From Rhynochetos jubatus (lineage: Eukaryota > Chordata > Aves > Eurypygiformes > Rhynochetidae), in assembly GCA_027574665.1 (NCBI GenBank), contig CM050656.1:12227501-12291500 (forward strand): a stretch of DNA of 64,000 nucleotides. The letters are read 5' to 3'. Both the position numbers and the translations under genes were made by a program. Under the pieces are notes generated by a model that saw only the letters and a program-made list of their open reading frames with translations, ran no database searches and had not been told where the DNA came from. Shown here one piece after another: positions 49,951 through 62,500 of the stretch (its first letter is position 1; each line of letters starts with the position of its first letter).

Positions 49951-52657
49951 AAAAAGAAGTACTAACCGTCTATGGCAAGTAAATTAAATCTAGGTCTCCT
50001 CAAACACCCTGTGTCCTGCTTAATGTTTCCCAAGTTGAGAGCATGACACCCTCCTTTCTGAAATAGTTTCAGCTGATGCACTGGCCCAGACATCACAACA
50101 AACATTTATCTTTGCTGTTCAAATTTTATCTTTCCAGGGAAGGGGCAGTCCTGAAGAGAATCACAAAAACATCTGGCCTTGTGAAGGCTAGACCACAGTG
50201 TGAACCTCAGACAGTTCAGTCTCACTCCAAGCACATTTGACTCTCGTGTCCTCTAGGTTAATGATCTTCTATGAAGCAATACTTTAACACTCCATAGCCT
50301 GCTGAACACTCAGTTCAGAAACTTTACCCCAAATACCCTACATAAGGACAGATTTCCAGATTCCCTGAAAACTGAGATTTGCATAAGGGACAAAGAGTTA
50401 AGGGGAAAACCAAGATAAGGACAAACAGTCAATTCGAATAAAACAAAGGAACTGCAACGAGACATTGCCCTTCATATGGCATGATTAACAATTACAAAAG
50501 AGCAATTTAAAGAAGCTGTTTAATATACAAATATAAGACGAGTAGCAATTTTAAGCAGCATGAAATCTTAACAGGGAGACTATTATTAACAGCTGTTTAA
50601 TTCTGACTAATAAAGAAAAAGATATATGTATTTTTATGTTTCAAAGGATGTAACTTCAGCCCCTTCTTCCCCGAACCTCAAACATCACCTACTAGGAATG
50701 GCTGGGCCTGGAGCTGCCATTGTTTCTTTGGGTTCTTTCTGGGCTCTGTCTTTTCCTTGGTCTGCAGCAAGGTGAGATGGGATGGACAGCGGAAGCACAA
50801 TAGCCACAGTTTTTCTCTCTCTCCTTCCTGTTCAACAAGGAAAGCTATCCCTCAGTTGGACAGACATCACACATCTTGACATCTTATTACAACATTAGTT
50901 CAGGGCAAGTTAAAGCTTGCAGCACAGTGAATGCAAAGTATGAAATATGAAAGCAATAAACATACAGCTCTCTTGGACATTTCTGAACGTCCCTTCTCAA
51001 ATACGTGAGTTTTCTTCATATTTCTTCAATGAAGAAATTCAATCTTGCTGCCGTGGAAGGGTTTACAAAAGATCAAATTTTACTGTCTTACTCCTAACCA
51101 ATCCAAGCTTGTGTTGCAAGGGACAAGCAGAACAAAGAGCAGTGCTTTTAAAACAGCCCCACACAGTCCATGGGCTTAGACTAGCTTGTCTCCCACCCTC
51201 CACATGAACAGAACTCCAAAAGACACAGGCCAGTTGAACTATTTTTCAGGACTAAGTTTATCACCCCATCAGTAGTATCATAACACAACATGTCTGATTA
51301 ACTCCACTGATACCCTGCACTGGAAGCTATCCACAGGGTTAACTGTTTTCCCATCAGTCAGAAGCCAAAATAGTAGTAGAAAAAAAAATCCGTAGTAGGT
51401 AATATTTAAAAGTTTCACTCCAGGACAAATTCTGGTCTTAGCTGTACCAACATCAATCCAGCGTAATCCCAGTGTAGGTATGCTGATCCAGACATACTCA
51501 GCTCTAACCAAAATTCCCTGAATTTTACTCAGATTTCCTATGTCAAACCTATGCGACTCCCCCTCTACTTCTGCAGACTAAAGTAACCATCACCCAATAC
51601 AGAAGGAAGCAGAGAACAACACACTTCAGTTACAACTAATATTAATTATCAGGAAGGAGTTAATAGAGGATCTCTTCCCCAGAAACACAACAGCATGTCC
51701 ACTCAGCACCCTAGAGATACTCCTACATCAGACCATGCACCCACAATAGATCCATTTCCAGAGATATGTTTTAGAGAAGATGCAGGGAGAGCAGAAAGCA
51801 TTTGGGGTGTTGCAAACAAAGCGAGTTACTACCACTAGCTCGGGGGTTAGTAAATTGGAAATCTGGGTTCAAGCTTTGCTGTTAGTGTTAGGCAGCAGGC
51901 TCTCTTTCAAACTGTGCAGGCAGAAGACAGGTGCTATGTTGGAAGGCAGCATGTTCCCCCTATCAAACCAAGAGGAAAGGCTAGTAAGCAAGATAAAGAC
52001 ACAAAACCTTCACCTGGATTATTTTTTTCTTTTCTGCAAGACAGTAAATACCCCCATCTTTTACGTGTTTAGTGGTTTTAAGTTATAGAAGTAATTCTTA
52101 GCCTTTCCCTTGCATTTCATATATCATTATACATACACTGTAAACTGAATTTCATCAAGTATCAGGCTCACTACAGTGTACCTTGGCTGCAGCTTGCCTA
52201 TTATACATAGCCAAATGCATAGGTTCTGGTCTCATGAAGTTCCCCAACATAAAAGAATTCTTGATTTCTGGTTCAGTTTAACTGAAACCTGAGCCCAACC
52301 TTCAAAGAAAATTAGGTTTGGAAGGATTTGCCCTTGGGTTTGATCATGCTGGTCAATCTCCACCAAAAAAAAGTTTCCAGCCCTATTTGTTTAGCTACAA
52401 CTCTTTCGCCTTCTCCTTCTTGGAAGCGTTCCTGATGTCTTTCCCCAAATAACTCAGTTATTTGTTTAGCTGAGAAACTCTCCTAGTAGCATGGAACAGT
52501 TTTTCTTCAGCTGGTGGGTGACATCATCTTAATGTCTTTCACATGAGAAAAGAAGCACAAACCACATCACTAACACACGTAACGTGTCCAGGTCATCTGC
52601 TTTGCTGGGTAATGGAAGGGTCCCACATGTTAATCCTCGTGTCACATCAAGACTCAC

Positions 52658-52743
52658 TACTCTTAGGGAAGGACCTATTGGCCCACTTTGGCTAGGTGGT
52701 GGATTCCCACACAAGTCTGACTCAGTGTTGCCTCCCAACATGG
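52658..52743 (-). CDS. Candidate internal exon (86 bp or longer), product unknown
   Basis: On the minus strand, acceptor 'cttctacttaactggacatggtag' precedes a frame open for over 70 codons. After two bases it begins MLGGNTESDLCGNPPPSQSG PIGPSLRV. A good donor ('ctaagagta|gtgagt') closes it at 52658. The frame also continues plausibly beyond it (VSLDVTRGLTCGTLPLPSK), so a later donor near 52575 is possible. The 2-nt start matches the phase-1 end of 53225-53379. G is not clearly enriched at position 1. Confidence 0.22.
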
Positions 52744-53224
52744 CTACCATGTCCAGTTAAGTAGAAGCCTTGTCATCAGTGGGAGATAGAGAAGAAGGCA
52801 ATGTTGTACCTGAGCCTAGTGTATGTCCAACGGAGTCAAAGGAAAGAACCACTGAATCTGTAACACAAGAGTACAAGTTCATTTTCCCCTTTTTCATAGC
52901 ACCATTTCTTGCTGTAACATTTTCTTGTTATTTTACTTAAATAATTCCTTATGCTCCCTTCCACCAAGAAGCAGAACGACTTCTTCACCAGCCAGACAAA
53001 ACAACAGGCATCTAGCAAAGGCGGAATGCTGGACTATGCAACAAATCACAATGTCATTACCCAACAAAGTAGCTAGAGTTTACTGAAAATAATTTCATTT
53101 TATGCCTAATAAGCTTGGTAGGTCTTACCAAAACTGAATCATAATGTGCTTTTGATTGCTAGACTGGAGAGGTCTTTCTTATCAAATTTATTATCAATAT
53201 TCTGTCCCCATTTAGGGGACTCAC

Positions 53225-53379
53225 CTGTTATGATCGGCTCTTCCCCAGTACAGTTTGCTGAGCCAAGTATTACGTGCTCTTCACAGTTCTCACCATAAGG
53301 CACATTTTCCACATCTTGAATCACACCAGTGGCTCCCAGCTGAATGCATTTCATTATATCAACATCCTTCACCTTTGCA
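53225..53379 (-). CDS. Candidate internal exon (155 bp) with coding periodicity, product unknown
   Basis: On the minus strand a 155-bp segment ends at the strong donor 'gatcataacag|gtgagt'. Its acceptor ('ttggtacgcatgctgtgcatag') is moderate. One nucleotide, then 51 codons: AKVKDVDIMKCIQLGATGVI, QDVENVPYGENCEEHVILGS, ANCTGEEPIIT, ending in phase 1. G fills position 1 in 23 of 51 codons, against 8 at position 2 and about 14 at position 3. Phases match both neighbours (53797-53866 ends phase 2; 52743 starts with two bases). One possible N-glycosylation sequon (NCT) is present. No domain recognised. Confidence 0.35.
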
Positions 53380-53796
53380 CTATGCACAGCATGCGTACCA
53401 AGTACCAAGAAAATATAACCTCTCTACTTGACACCCCTGTATTTTGCCACCTGGGGATCACAGTAACACTTGTAGCCATGGTGGCAATGACAACTCTTGC
53501 TCACCAGTTAATGCCTGACACGTTTAGTAGCTGTTCCATATGACGGGGCACACTTTAGTGCAATTGTGGTTTACAGTTCCTAGTTTTTATACCTGCAAAT
53601 TGACATTTGGCCATACAGAAACCCTTATTGTCTGCTTGCACTCAGTTCACCCCATGATCCAGACCCCTTTATTAGTCATTCATTTCCCTCCCATACCACT
53701 CTCCCAGCCTAGAATCTGTTTGCCATTCTGTTCCATGTGGAGCTGCGGTATGGTACGATGCTCAATGGTGGTGGTTTTTTCCAGCTGTATTCTTAC

Positions 53797-53866
53797 TTGA
53801 GACAAACCAACACATTTTTTGGTAGGAAGCCTCCTGGTTTGCCAGCTGTTTTGATCCCAATCCCTA
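53797..53866 (-). CDS. Candidate internal exon (70 bp), product unknown
   Basis: Acceptor 'gtagactttctgcttcag' and donor 'tgtctcaa|gtaaga' on the minus strand are both strong. After two bases the frame reads GIGIKTAGKPGGFLPKNVLV CL plus AA, and its phase-2 end fits 53225-53379. Position-1 G is 8 of 22. The opposite strand is also open here, in a plus-strand frame from 53713 to 54015. Which strand, if either, codes is not settled by sequence alone. Confidence 0.3.
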
Positions 53867-55489
53867 CTGAAGCAGAAAGTCTACTGAACTGTACTCCACC
53901 TCCAGTGGAGCAGAACTGGACCCAGAACTTACAGACAGCTTGTCAATGGGTAGAACACAGCGAAGAGCAAACCACCATGTTAGGATTAATGATGTTACAG
54001 AAAGAGAAGCTTTAAACTGACACAGCAAATAACTGCACAACTGCCCTTTATCTTCAGCTAAACGAATAGACCAAATCCCTTAAAATTTCTTTTTCTAACT
54101 TGTGCTTCAGATGCGATCAACTGATGGGATGAAGCAATCACGTCACATACAGCACCACAGCACCTGCCGTGGTGCAAGGCAAAAAGCACAACCGCAATCC
54201 GATTTAGCGTGCTGCAAAGAGGGTAAGCTCCCGCTGCATCCACTCGTATTCGGGCAGGCTGCAACTGCAGACACTGACAGTTACCACATTTCAGCTCACG
54301 TAGGACTGACCTTTTTTATATTGTACATCACCCTCGTGCTTATTTTCCAATTCTTACAAATTCAATAAGAAGGTGTTAATTTTCAAAATAAACATAGTAA
54401 AACTATTCATTTAACTGCATTTAAAACAATTTTTAAAAAGCAGATCTGTGCTGTCCCAGATCCAACACTGTGGTAGTAACATAAAAAAAAAAAAGATAGA
54501 TATTACTAGTCTCAAAACTTACTCCAATAACAATAAAAATCCATCTGGACTTAACAACTGTATTTCCTCTTTTGGGAATAAAATTCAGACATATTTTTAT
54601 TATTCTAAATAGCAAGAGGTTTAATTCATTTTAACTGTGTTAAATTCATCTGCCATCAATTAATTCCAGAGTATCTCTGTGGGGTTCTACTTTTAAAAAA
54701 CTGTTGAGATTTTTATCAGCATAAAGTATTGCTTTGTAGTTAATGCCAAATTTCAATGTTGCTCATTTTCCTGCAATATATTTTGCATTCAAACACTGCG
54801 CATGAAATATTAGGACTTATCTAAGAATGGCTGAAAAGCATTGCAAGCACCAAATTAATACCATTATTGCAGCCCACAAAAATAGTATAATGTTTCATTC
54901 CCTTAACTGACATTATCTTCCTCCTATAAACAAAAAACAAAACCCACCAAACAAAAAAATCACAAGCAGAGTAAGCAGGTGAGCTCCCTTTTCCAAACCA
55001 GTTCAACCCAGAAACTAATGACTATGTGCCCAGTGCCTTCCCCCAAGTCTGCTCTGTCTTTCAAAGGCAAATAAAACGTAATAAAACACAATGTAAAACA
55101 TACCCTCTTACACGTGCCCTTGTTTTAGGTGCCAAGAATCGTCTGGAGCAGTCCCTAACCTTTCAGCTACCTACTTCCATAAAGCAGCTGGAACGTTCTT
55201 GCTCCTGCCTTCTGAAGAGCAGCCTTTATGCCCAAACCACACCATCTGACACCCAGTAACTTGCCAACATGCACAGCTCCGGGCGGCACACACCACAGTG
55301 CCAGCCTTTTACACCTGTTCCCATGTTAGCTACCATCGGTTTTCCAATGGCTACAACAGCTTTAAAAAGGAAAAAAAAAAAACTACCCAGGATACAGCAA
55401 AATCCAAACGCAGTTCTGGATCTGATCCAATCCATCAGAAGAAGCAACGACAGCAGAAACACCCATATAGAAGGCGCCCAGTGCCAGGA

Positions 55490-55936
55490 ATAACAATGTC
55501 CGAGACCTCACCAGCCAGGCTGCCAAGTTGTCGTGGGTCACTTTGGGTCAAAGTTGCGCTGGGATCTGGGCCCCGGGTCACTTTCCCCTCCCACCCACCA
55601 TCCAGCTACAGCATCAAAAATTGGACCAACAGATGAATCTGCACCATCACTGCCCCAAAATCAGTGCTGTGCAGGGCTACCTGAAGGTGCTCCACTGCAG
55701 TGGAGCTGCGGTATGAGACCCCTCTTCCAGGGGAGCTCACCACTACAGAACACACACAAGGATCCCGGGTGGTTCAGGAACCTTCGGGAAGCAGGAGCTC
55801 CGAGGCAAACTGTGCAGAGAGACTCAATGCTGCTCTGGGAACAAACTCAATCTCTGTTCCAACAACGCTCCAACCTGGATGTAGACCTGAACCTGCCTTC
55901 AGCGGAACACCTCTGGATTTGCACAGTTCTGTCCTG
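55490..55936. other. GC-rich block of unknown origin, open on both strands
   Basis: A sharp rise in GC and CpG relative to flanks ('gggatctgggccccgggtca', 'gctccgaggcaaactgtgca'). Plus-strand frames of 134 and 112 codons overlap here. Overlapping open frames in different phases and the lack of splice sites suggest a decayed repeat, possibly an LTR fragment, and not a gene. I could not match it to a family. Confidence 0.35.
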
Positions 55937-56904
55937 AAGTAAAAAAACCCTGCAAGGCTGAGGCGGCTGCATCTGCTGCTGCGCTTACACCACCGGTGCT
56001 ATGCGGTCCACGTGAGGCACCCAGGTGTGAGGACTGACTGTACGTCAAGGCAAGGGATGCACTGCAGATATCACTGACCCCTCATCTCACCCCTTCACAA
56101 GCACACGCCCCTTTCCACTCCAGCGGCCCCCATCTTAGGTCTCCTGCAAATCCTTCCTCCTGCTTGTTTTGTTAACCACAAGCTTCCTCACTGCACAGAT
56201 AACTGCCCCAACAGAGGCAAATTAAATTACTCATCCTGCTGCACCTTATTAAGACTAGGCATTCCTCAACACCAGACACCTATTAAACAGCTATTCCTTA
56301 CAGACTGCCATATTTTTTCCACTACTCCAGTCTCTGAACAGAAAAATAAATGAAGATTTGGGTTTTCATGAAGTGATGACCATGACCAACAAAATGAAGA
56401 CTTGTAGTAGACAGACAGAAACAAGGCTATATTGGAAAACTGCTTAACTTTCATACCCCTAGATAGATATATGGACACCATAGGATAAACATTTAATATC
56501 ATGTGCACGTGTACTGCACTCCAGCGGTGTCTGGGGCAGCTCTAAGTCCAATTATGTCAAGTTCCTGAAATCATTTAAGTGCAAATACATGGACCGACTT
56601 CCAGTGCAAACACTGCCCTTGCTTTGATTTCATCACTGATGAAAATGCAATATACAAACTGAAAACAAGCAGTGGCAACACAGAATGAGAACAGCAAATA
56701 TAATCCACATTTCATCAAGAACTGTATACCACCTGTACGTTCACCTAAGTGCTGTTTCAAAATTTCAGTTAAGACTTTTACAGTAAGTAGCTCGGAGAAG
56801 TCACTAACTTTTTTGGTTTATTACAGATTCTCTCAGCAAGGATTTGTAGATATTTGTCTCATCCTATTGGAAACCAAAGAAGCTGAACCAGTAACTTCTC
56901 TCAT

Positions 56905-56939
56905 CCCACCCCACCCCCCACCCCTCTTTTTTTTTTTTT
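56905..56939. repeat. C-rich tract followed by T13
   Basis: Four C-runs of three or more ('cccaccccaccccccacccc') run directly into 13 T. The minus strand reads A13 followed by a G-quadruplex motif. Confidence 0.85.
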
Positions 56940-59900
56940 CAAAACCAAAACCAGACTTTAGCAATAAACCAACTTCCACAGGAAAAAAAACATTGCGTGC
57001 TGTTTGGAAGTGGTCCTGAGAAACCACAAACCATCAGTCCCACAGGAGTTATAAGAGTTTAATAATAAAGGCTTAACACAGCCTCAATACCACATACCAC
57101 TACAGTAATACGCTCCACAGACCAAGCCAAGCAGGGAATACAATAATACATCACAACATAAGGCTGTAATTTGGCACATCCTCATACAGAGACTCGAGCT
57201 CCGAGGTCTGCACTGCTTTCTTGTATGCACGATCAGTTAAGTTTCTTATTTTGTACCCCTGCTCTCCAGATACTCTGATGAACTCCTACAGAACTGCAAC
57301 TTATATTTAATAACATTTAATGTAATTTCTACCTCTGGAGCTTGATCAGAGACGAGCTATCCTGCTGAGCTCCATCTCCTGGACTGGGGATGGCAACTGC
57401 AGTAACAACACTGAATAAAGAAATTTTGATTCAGGGTTGGAACGAAAAGAAAGATTTTTAGGTGTTGGTTTTTAGTCACAGAATTAGAAGACCATCCATA
57501 AAGAAAGGGTCTGTCATTCAGTTGTCCTCCTTTTTCACCTAAGTACTGAAAAGGATAGGATCAAACACCCCAATAGCCATCAAAATTTATTTTCTATTTG
57601 AGATCAATATTCTACATGACATATACCAGAGAAGATGCACAAAACTCTTCATAATTTAGTGACAAGATGGCCAGTAATAACAAGAACCTGTCCTTATGTT
57701 TCGTCTAGTCAGAAATCAAGCTCGCAAAAGCAGTGACACTCTCAGAAAACATGCTACTGCTGGGATTCATTTGGCAAGAGGATCTGTCTCAGAACATCTC
57801 CTGCCCCAAAGATAAAAATATTTGGAAAAAAACCCACTCCTATCATGACTACACCACATTCTGGATAATACTTATATCCAAGGAATTTAAGGGCACTAAC
57901 TTATTTCAGTTCTATTTCACAGAGATTTCGGGTATCTAAAGCATGAACATCCTTCCCTAGATTTGGTAAAACACAAAACCAACTTCATCTCCAAAACAAC
58001 AGAGACAGAATTTTCAGATTCAGATAACCAAGTACCACGCCACAAATACTAGGCATCTTTATCTAAGAAGCAGAAAAGGCAGCACTGCAGAATCACTACG
58101 AAGGTAAGCATCTTTTGCCGACGAAATGAGCAGCCTCCCCATTTTCCTATACAAACAAGGACAGGTATGCAGTAGGAATGGTTCTGAACACCACACTAAC
58201 ATATTGAAGTTTTTTTATTTGAACTTGATCTTTGTTTCATTCTCCATTCACTAAGACAAAGCTAAAACATTCATAACCAAGCACTGAAATAATAAATTCA
58301 GGTACAGGCAGAGATCAAATCAAGTTCTGCCATTGCAAACGGAGGCGTGACAAAAATTTGTGTATCTGAAAACTAAGAATTACACAAGACACAGTAAGTT
58401 CCCAGTAACAACCACACCTCTGTAGTATAAGCACCCATAAGCTAATTGGAGCACATCAAGCAAGCACAGAAAAAACATTGCACTAAAACTAGAAAAGCTT
58501 TGGAATCACTAGGGTTCCTGTGGCCACACTTGACTGAGACTGTTTTTCTTTGGCCTCATGCATTCACTGGATACACTACACTAATCCACATGACTGCTTC
58601 TGCACCCCTGTCACAGCAGAGAAATTCCTTCCTCACTCCCTTGTAATCTACAGGTGCCATTTAACTTTACATCTCAGACTACTCAATTAACATCATTAAA
58701 TAAAATACTAAGTAGTGGTTCCTCATCTAAATTTAGCCAGACTTGTAATGCCTCTGCACCCAAATGCTCATCTGCTTCTTCCAAATATGTAACTATCAGT
58801 CAGTTTAATAAAATGTATTAGAAAGATTTAATAAAGACCAACCTAATTGGACCAATCGATTGGCCTAATAAATCAAGAAAACCTAGAAAAGCGCCCAGAG
58901 GTCCTAATTAAAATCAGACATCACAATGCTAACTGCTACACAAAGAGAAAAATAAATCCAGTCCAGTGGATTTATTTACAAGAAGGAACACCCCAACCCC
59001 CTCAGTTAAGACCAGATAAATTTAGACACAAGACTTTAAGGAAATATTTACACACAAAAAGTGAAAACTTGTGTAATTCATATGATATTTCCTTTTTTTC
59101 AAACAGGTGTCAGGCATATTCCTCTACTTTCCCAAATACAAGAGAAGGATATTTTATGAATTATTTTCTTGTTGTTACATTATTGTATTATTCCCTGCCT
59201 GCACTTACAAGGTACCTGACAGGGTATCCCTCACTTCCTAGTGCTTTGTTTTACTTGCTGAAGGCAGATTTAGGGAAGGGCTAAGTAATGCACTCAATCT
59301 AACGATAAATATCATCCCAGTAACTCAAGTATCCTACTTTTGCATTAATGTTGGGCTCCTCCTCACTCCTTGGTTTATTCCACTTTACTAGGCTCTTTCT
59401 TCTCTAGTACAACTGATTTCCATACTTCTCCACTTTTTTCTGAACAGTGAAACGGCTCTGTGTTCAGAGCACTACAAGAACATCTTCAGTACCATGGCCT
59501 CAAGGATGCTCTGAGTAACTCATATTCTTTTTTCAAAACTCAAGGCATTAATTTATGACAGCCCCCACGCACCACTTCACACAGGGCCAGTGAAGCTCAA
59601 AGGAAACACACATAAGACCACTCTTACTAGTTATCTCAGCTCCTATGTAAGTACTCCATGAAAAACAATCAGTAGTGTTCCCACACTTATGCACCACAGG
59701 AAGTTAAAATGTCAAATGTATTATCTGAGAAGCGTAACTCTAACATTTTCAGTATCTAAGATGAAGAATATATAGACAACACACACAGCACAGACACATT
59801 CCCTAATCACAGATGTGCAAGCTAACAGCAGCAAACACAGGGACTGAGAGTTTTGGCACACAAACCACATGAAGAGGTTCAGTCCAGTGCTATCTGTAAC

Positions 59901-62439
59901 TGGCAGGAGGTCCAGGTTCAAAGTTCAAACCTATTCCCATCATGGGAGCGGAAAAGTCACTCAGCAACAGGACACATCTTCAGCAACAGGAAGCATCTGA
60001 CTGTAAAGAACACTTCCAATAAACTTTGGATTCTCTACTTCAATAAAATGCCTTAAAACAAGGCTGCACTACAGTGTTGTTATTGCACTAAACTTGAATC
60101 CCTATCCTGTGTGGCACCTGGCTGTATTTGTATCGGTAGGAGCCGTGGGAATGGAGTGGTGCTCAAGTCACATAGCACACTGGTAGCAGAAGATTCACTC
60201 TCATTTCAGAATGCGTATCAATGTGAAACATCAGACAAAATGGAAACATTTCATTCTGATCTAAAGATTCACTTACGCACTGCACAAAGTTGAAACGTTT
60301 CTGTATTTTTGCTCTAGCCAGCATCTCTCTAAGTACTACCCTCATGTAGGCCATGCAGGTTCTCTCTCTCCATTTCCACGGCTGGCCCAAACCCACACCC
60401 TTTTTATTGACTGATGACTTCACAGCCAAGCTTAGAGCTGAACCCAAATTCCTTGGTCATCCACTCTGCCCAGACATCAGATCCCTGTTTTGCTTCAGCC
60501 TGGAACCAGCCAGATTCCGCCTCGAGAAACTGGACGCAGAGAGACGAGGCTCACGCAGCAGCTCTGCCCCAGGGAGTGCAGATAGAGCTGGCTCAGAGCT
60601 GCTGCAAACTCACGGCCAAACTACAGCACAGCCAATATGGGTAATCTTGCTACGAACCAAGCAACCCTGAACAGGTTCTTTGATGAAATTGTTTCTCAAC
60701 TGTAAAAATAAACAATCTTTTTCCAAACACCCTTGGAAAAAAGGCTTGAAAGCAAGACTGGATATAGCAATGTATTATCGTTTGTCTCAATAATTTTATG
60801 TGGCATCGAGATCTACTGGTTACACTGTGAACGGCAAAGTAATTCTCTGTCAACCCTCAGTTTCCTGTCATTTAATTGAAACTACACACAACTCAGTGAT
60901 ACAGAACTTGAAAGATGTAGTAATATTTCTTTAATGAATTTTTACGAACTTGATGGAAGCTAACCAACTTTTACACTTGCTGTTGTGCACATTGCTCCTT
61001 TTCCATCAGGACGTTCATAATGAAGTGGCAAATTAACTACACAAGAAACAACACTCATGTTCTGAACAGATGTATTTTAAAAATGTTCTGAGTGTGCCAA
61101 TTTTCTTTATTCTGCAATGAATGAAGTGAATGAAACGATGTGGCGACCTGCGCCAGCTGGCAAATGCTTCAGAAGGATATTACATTGCTATTGTCTTCAG
61201 CAGTGTCCAAATAACCGTTTGGTAGCAGGAAGGGCTGGTATGTTTTGCTCGTGAGATCAGTATTTATTTGGATCTACTACATAACTTTGCAGTGCCGTGA
61301 GCAATGAAACTCTGGGCACAAGGACAACGTGGCGCTTCACTCCAGGCATCCTGTACGTGTAGCTCCTCCGTGTCCGTCACCGCACCCAAGAGCGCCGGCC
61401 TCTTAGGTTGCTCTTTCCAGACGAGATGGACAGACCCCAAGTGCAGTGGAGAAGGGGACATCAAGGGGCTGCAGAAATCCAATGAAAACATGCTTGGCTT
61501 TGGGGAACACAACCATATAGACGGTACAGAGCTACCATAAAGCCACAAAACCAAACAGGCCAACCTGCACCAGTAAGGCTGGTGTCTGAGAGGTTTTTTC
61601 TTCTGACAGAGAAAATCTGTCATTAATCCCAAGCAGATTCTCCGTGTTTTAAGGAGCTCACATCCTCCTAAGCAAAGTCTCCTATTTTGTTTTCAATTAT
61701 TATTGTAGCACTAAGTCAGTCATACACCCAAATTCCATAGTGGAACGTGCAATAAATTACAAACCCATAAAACTTCTCTCTGCTAAGCTTGCGAACCATG
61801 TGTAAGACAGAAATGGGTATTGGCAGTTGGGAATTACAAGGGAATGAATGTGAAAACACGGGACAGTAAGACAGTACCAGCTCAGCACAAGAACGTTTTC
61901 CTGAGCATCAATGGTAGAAGAGTCTTTAATCAAAGCAATATGAAGCGAAACCATACCTTGTTTCTGAATAAGAGTTACTCTTTCCATCAAGAAATACAGT
62001 ATCTGTGCACTCAAACATAAAGCATGTGCTTTACGTTCAGAATATGTATCATCTTCTGAATTTATATCTCCAGCTAATACTTCAAAATTATGAATTCTTT
62101 AACATTTATTTTAAAAGGGTCACTACTAGTGTTGGCTAGATAATCTCAGTAACAAAACAGCACTGCAGCTGCCTTTATAATTAAAATTAACAGCAAACTT
62201 GTACACTGGATATATCAGGGTGCACACGGGAAATTAAATTTACCTGTTTATGACTGTTGAATTTAACTGTTAGGAGTATTTAAAGAACAGACCAATTTAA
62301 ACACTGGCATGATTTCAAAGAGAAAACTACTGTTTCAATGGTAAATCTTATTTTGTGTGGAATGTGTCTAAAAATCATTAGCACTGCCATTATTTAGTTC
62401 AAACAAGAATACTGGACAGAAGGGTTACAGATCAAAGTA

Positions 62440-62500
62440 AAATGTGTTGGGTGTTTTTAATTTTTTTTTTTTTAATTAAAGCACCCAACAACACTCATTT
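62440..62500. repeat. Imperfect inverted repeat around a T13 run
   Basis: The left arm TGTTGGGTG-TTTTTAATT (62445-62462) pairs with the right arm AATTAAAG-CACCCAACA (62474-62490), with one G-T pair and one bulged base. Outer bases AAATG / CATTT extend the stem after a bulge. The loop is the remainder of the T-run. It could be a tiny inverted-repeat element, a foldback from slippage, or chance. No target duplication is evident. Confidence 0.7.

Larger units (their letters stand above)
40595..52657. other. Long stretch without recognised genes
   Basis: About 12 kb of AT-rich unique-looking DNA. Only simple tracts stand out: T14 at 43397-43410 next to an A/C-rich patch, and a G-quadruplex motif at 49932-49950. 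Open frames are 112 codons or shorter with no domain. If a minus-strand gene spans the window, this would be a large intron or would hold exons I missed. Confidence 0.45.
53867..62439. other. Stretch without recognised genes, with one GC-rich block
   Basis: Mostly AT-rich. A GC-richer block at about 55490-55936 is listed separately. Short exon-like minus-strand pairs near 55.34, 56.31 and 56.74 kb were noted but are too short (32 to 45 bp) to call. A 145-codon plus-strand frame (58847-59284) has no domain and AT-driven composition. Confidence 0.45.

Noticed and set aside
53737-55715. Identical 16-mer gtggagctgcggtatg at 53737 and 55700
   Set aside because: About one such match is expected by chance among all pairs in a window this size, and the similarity does not extend beyond it.
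58847-59284. 145-codon plus-strand open frame
   Set aside because: No domain, no codon periodicity, AT-driven composition and no splice or promoter context. This length is plausible by chance in 64 kb.
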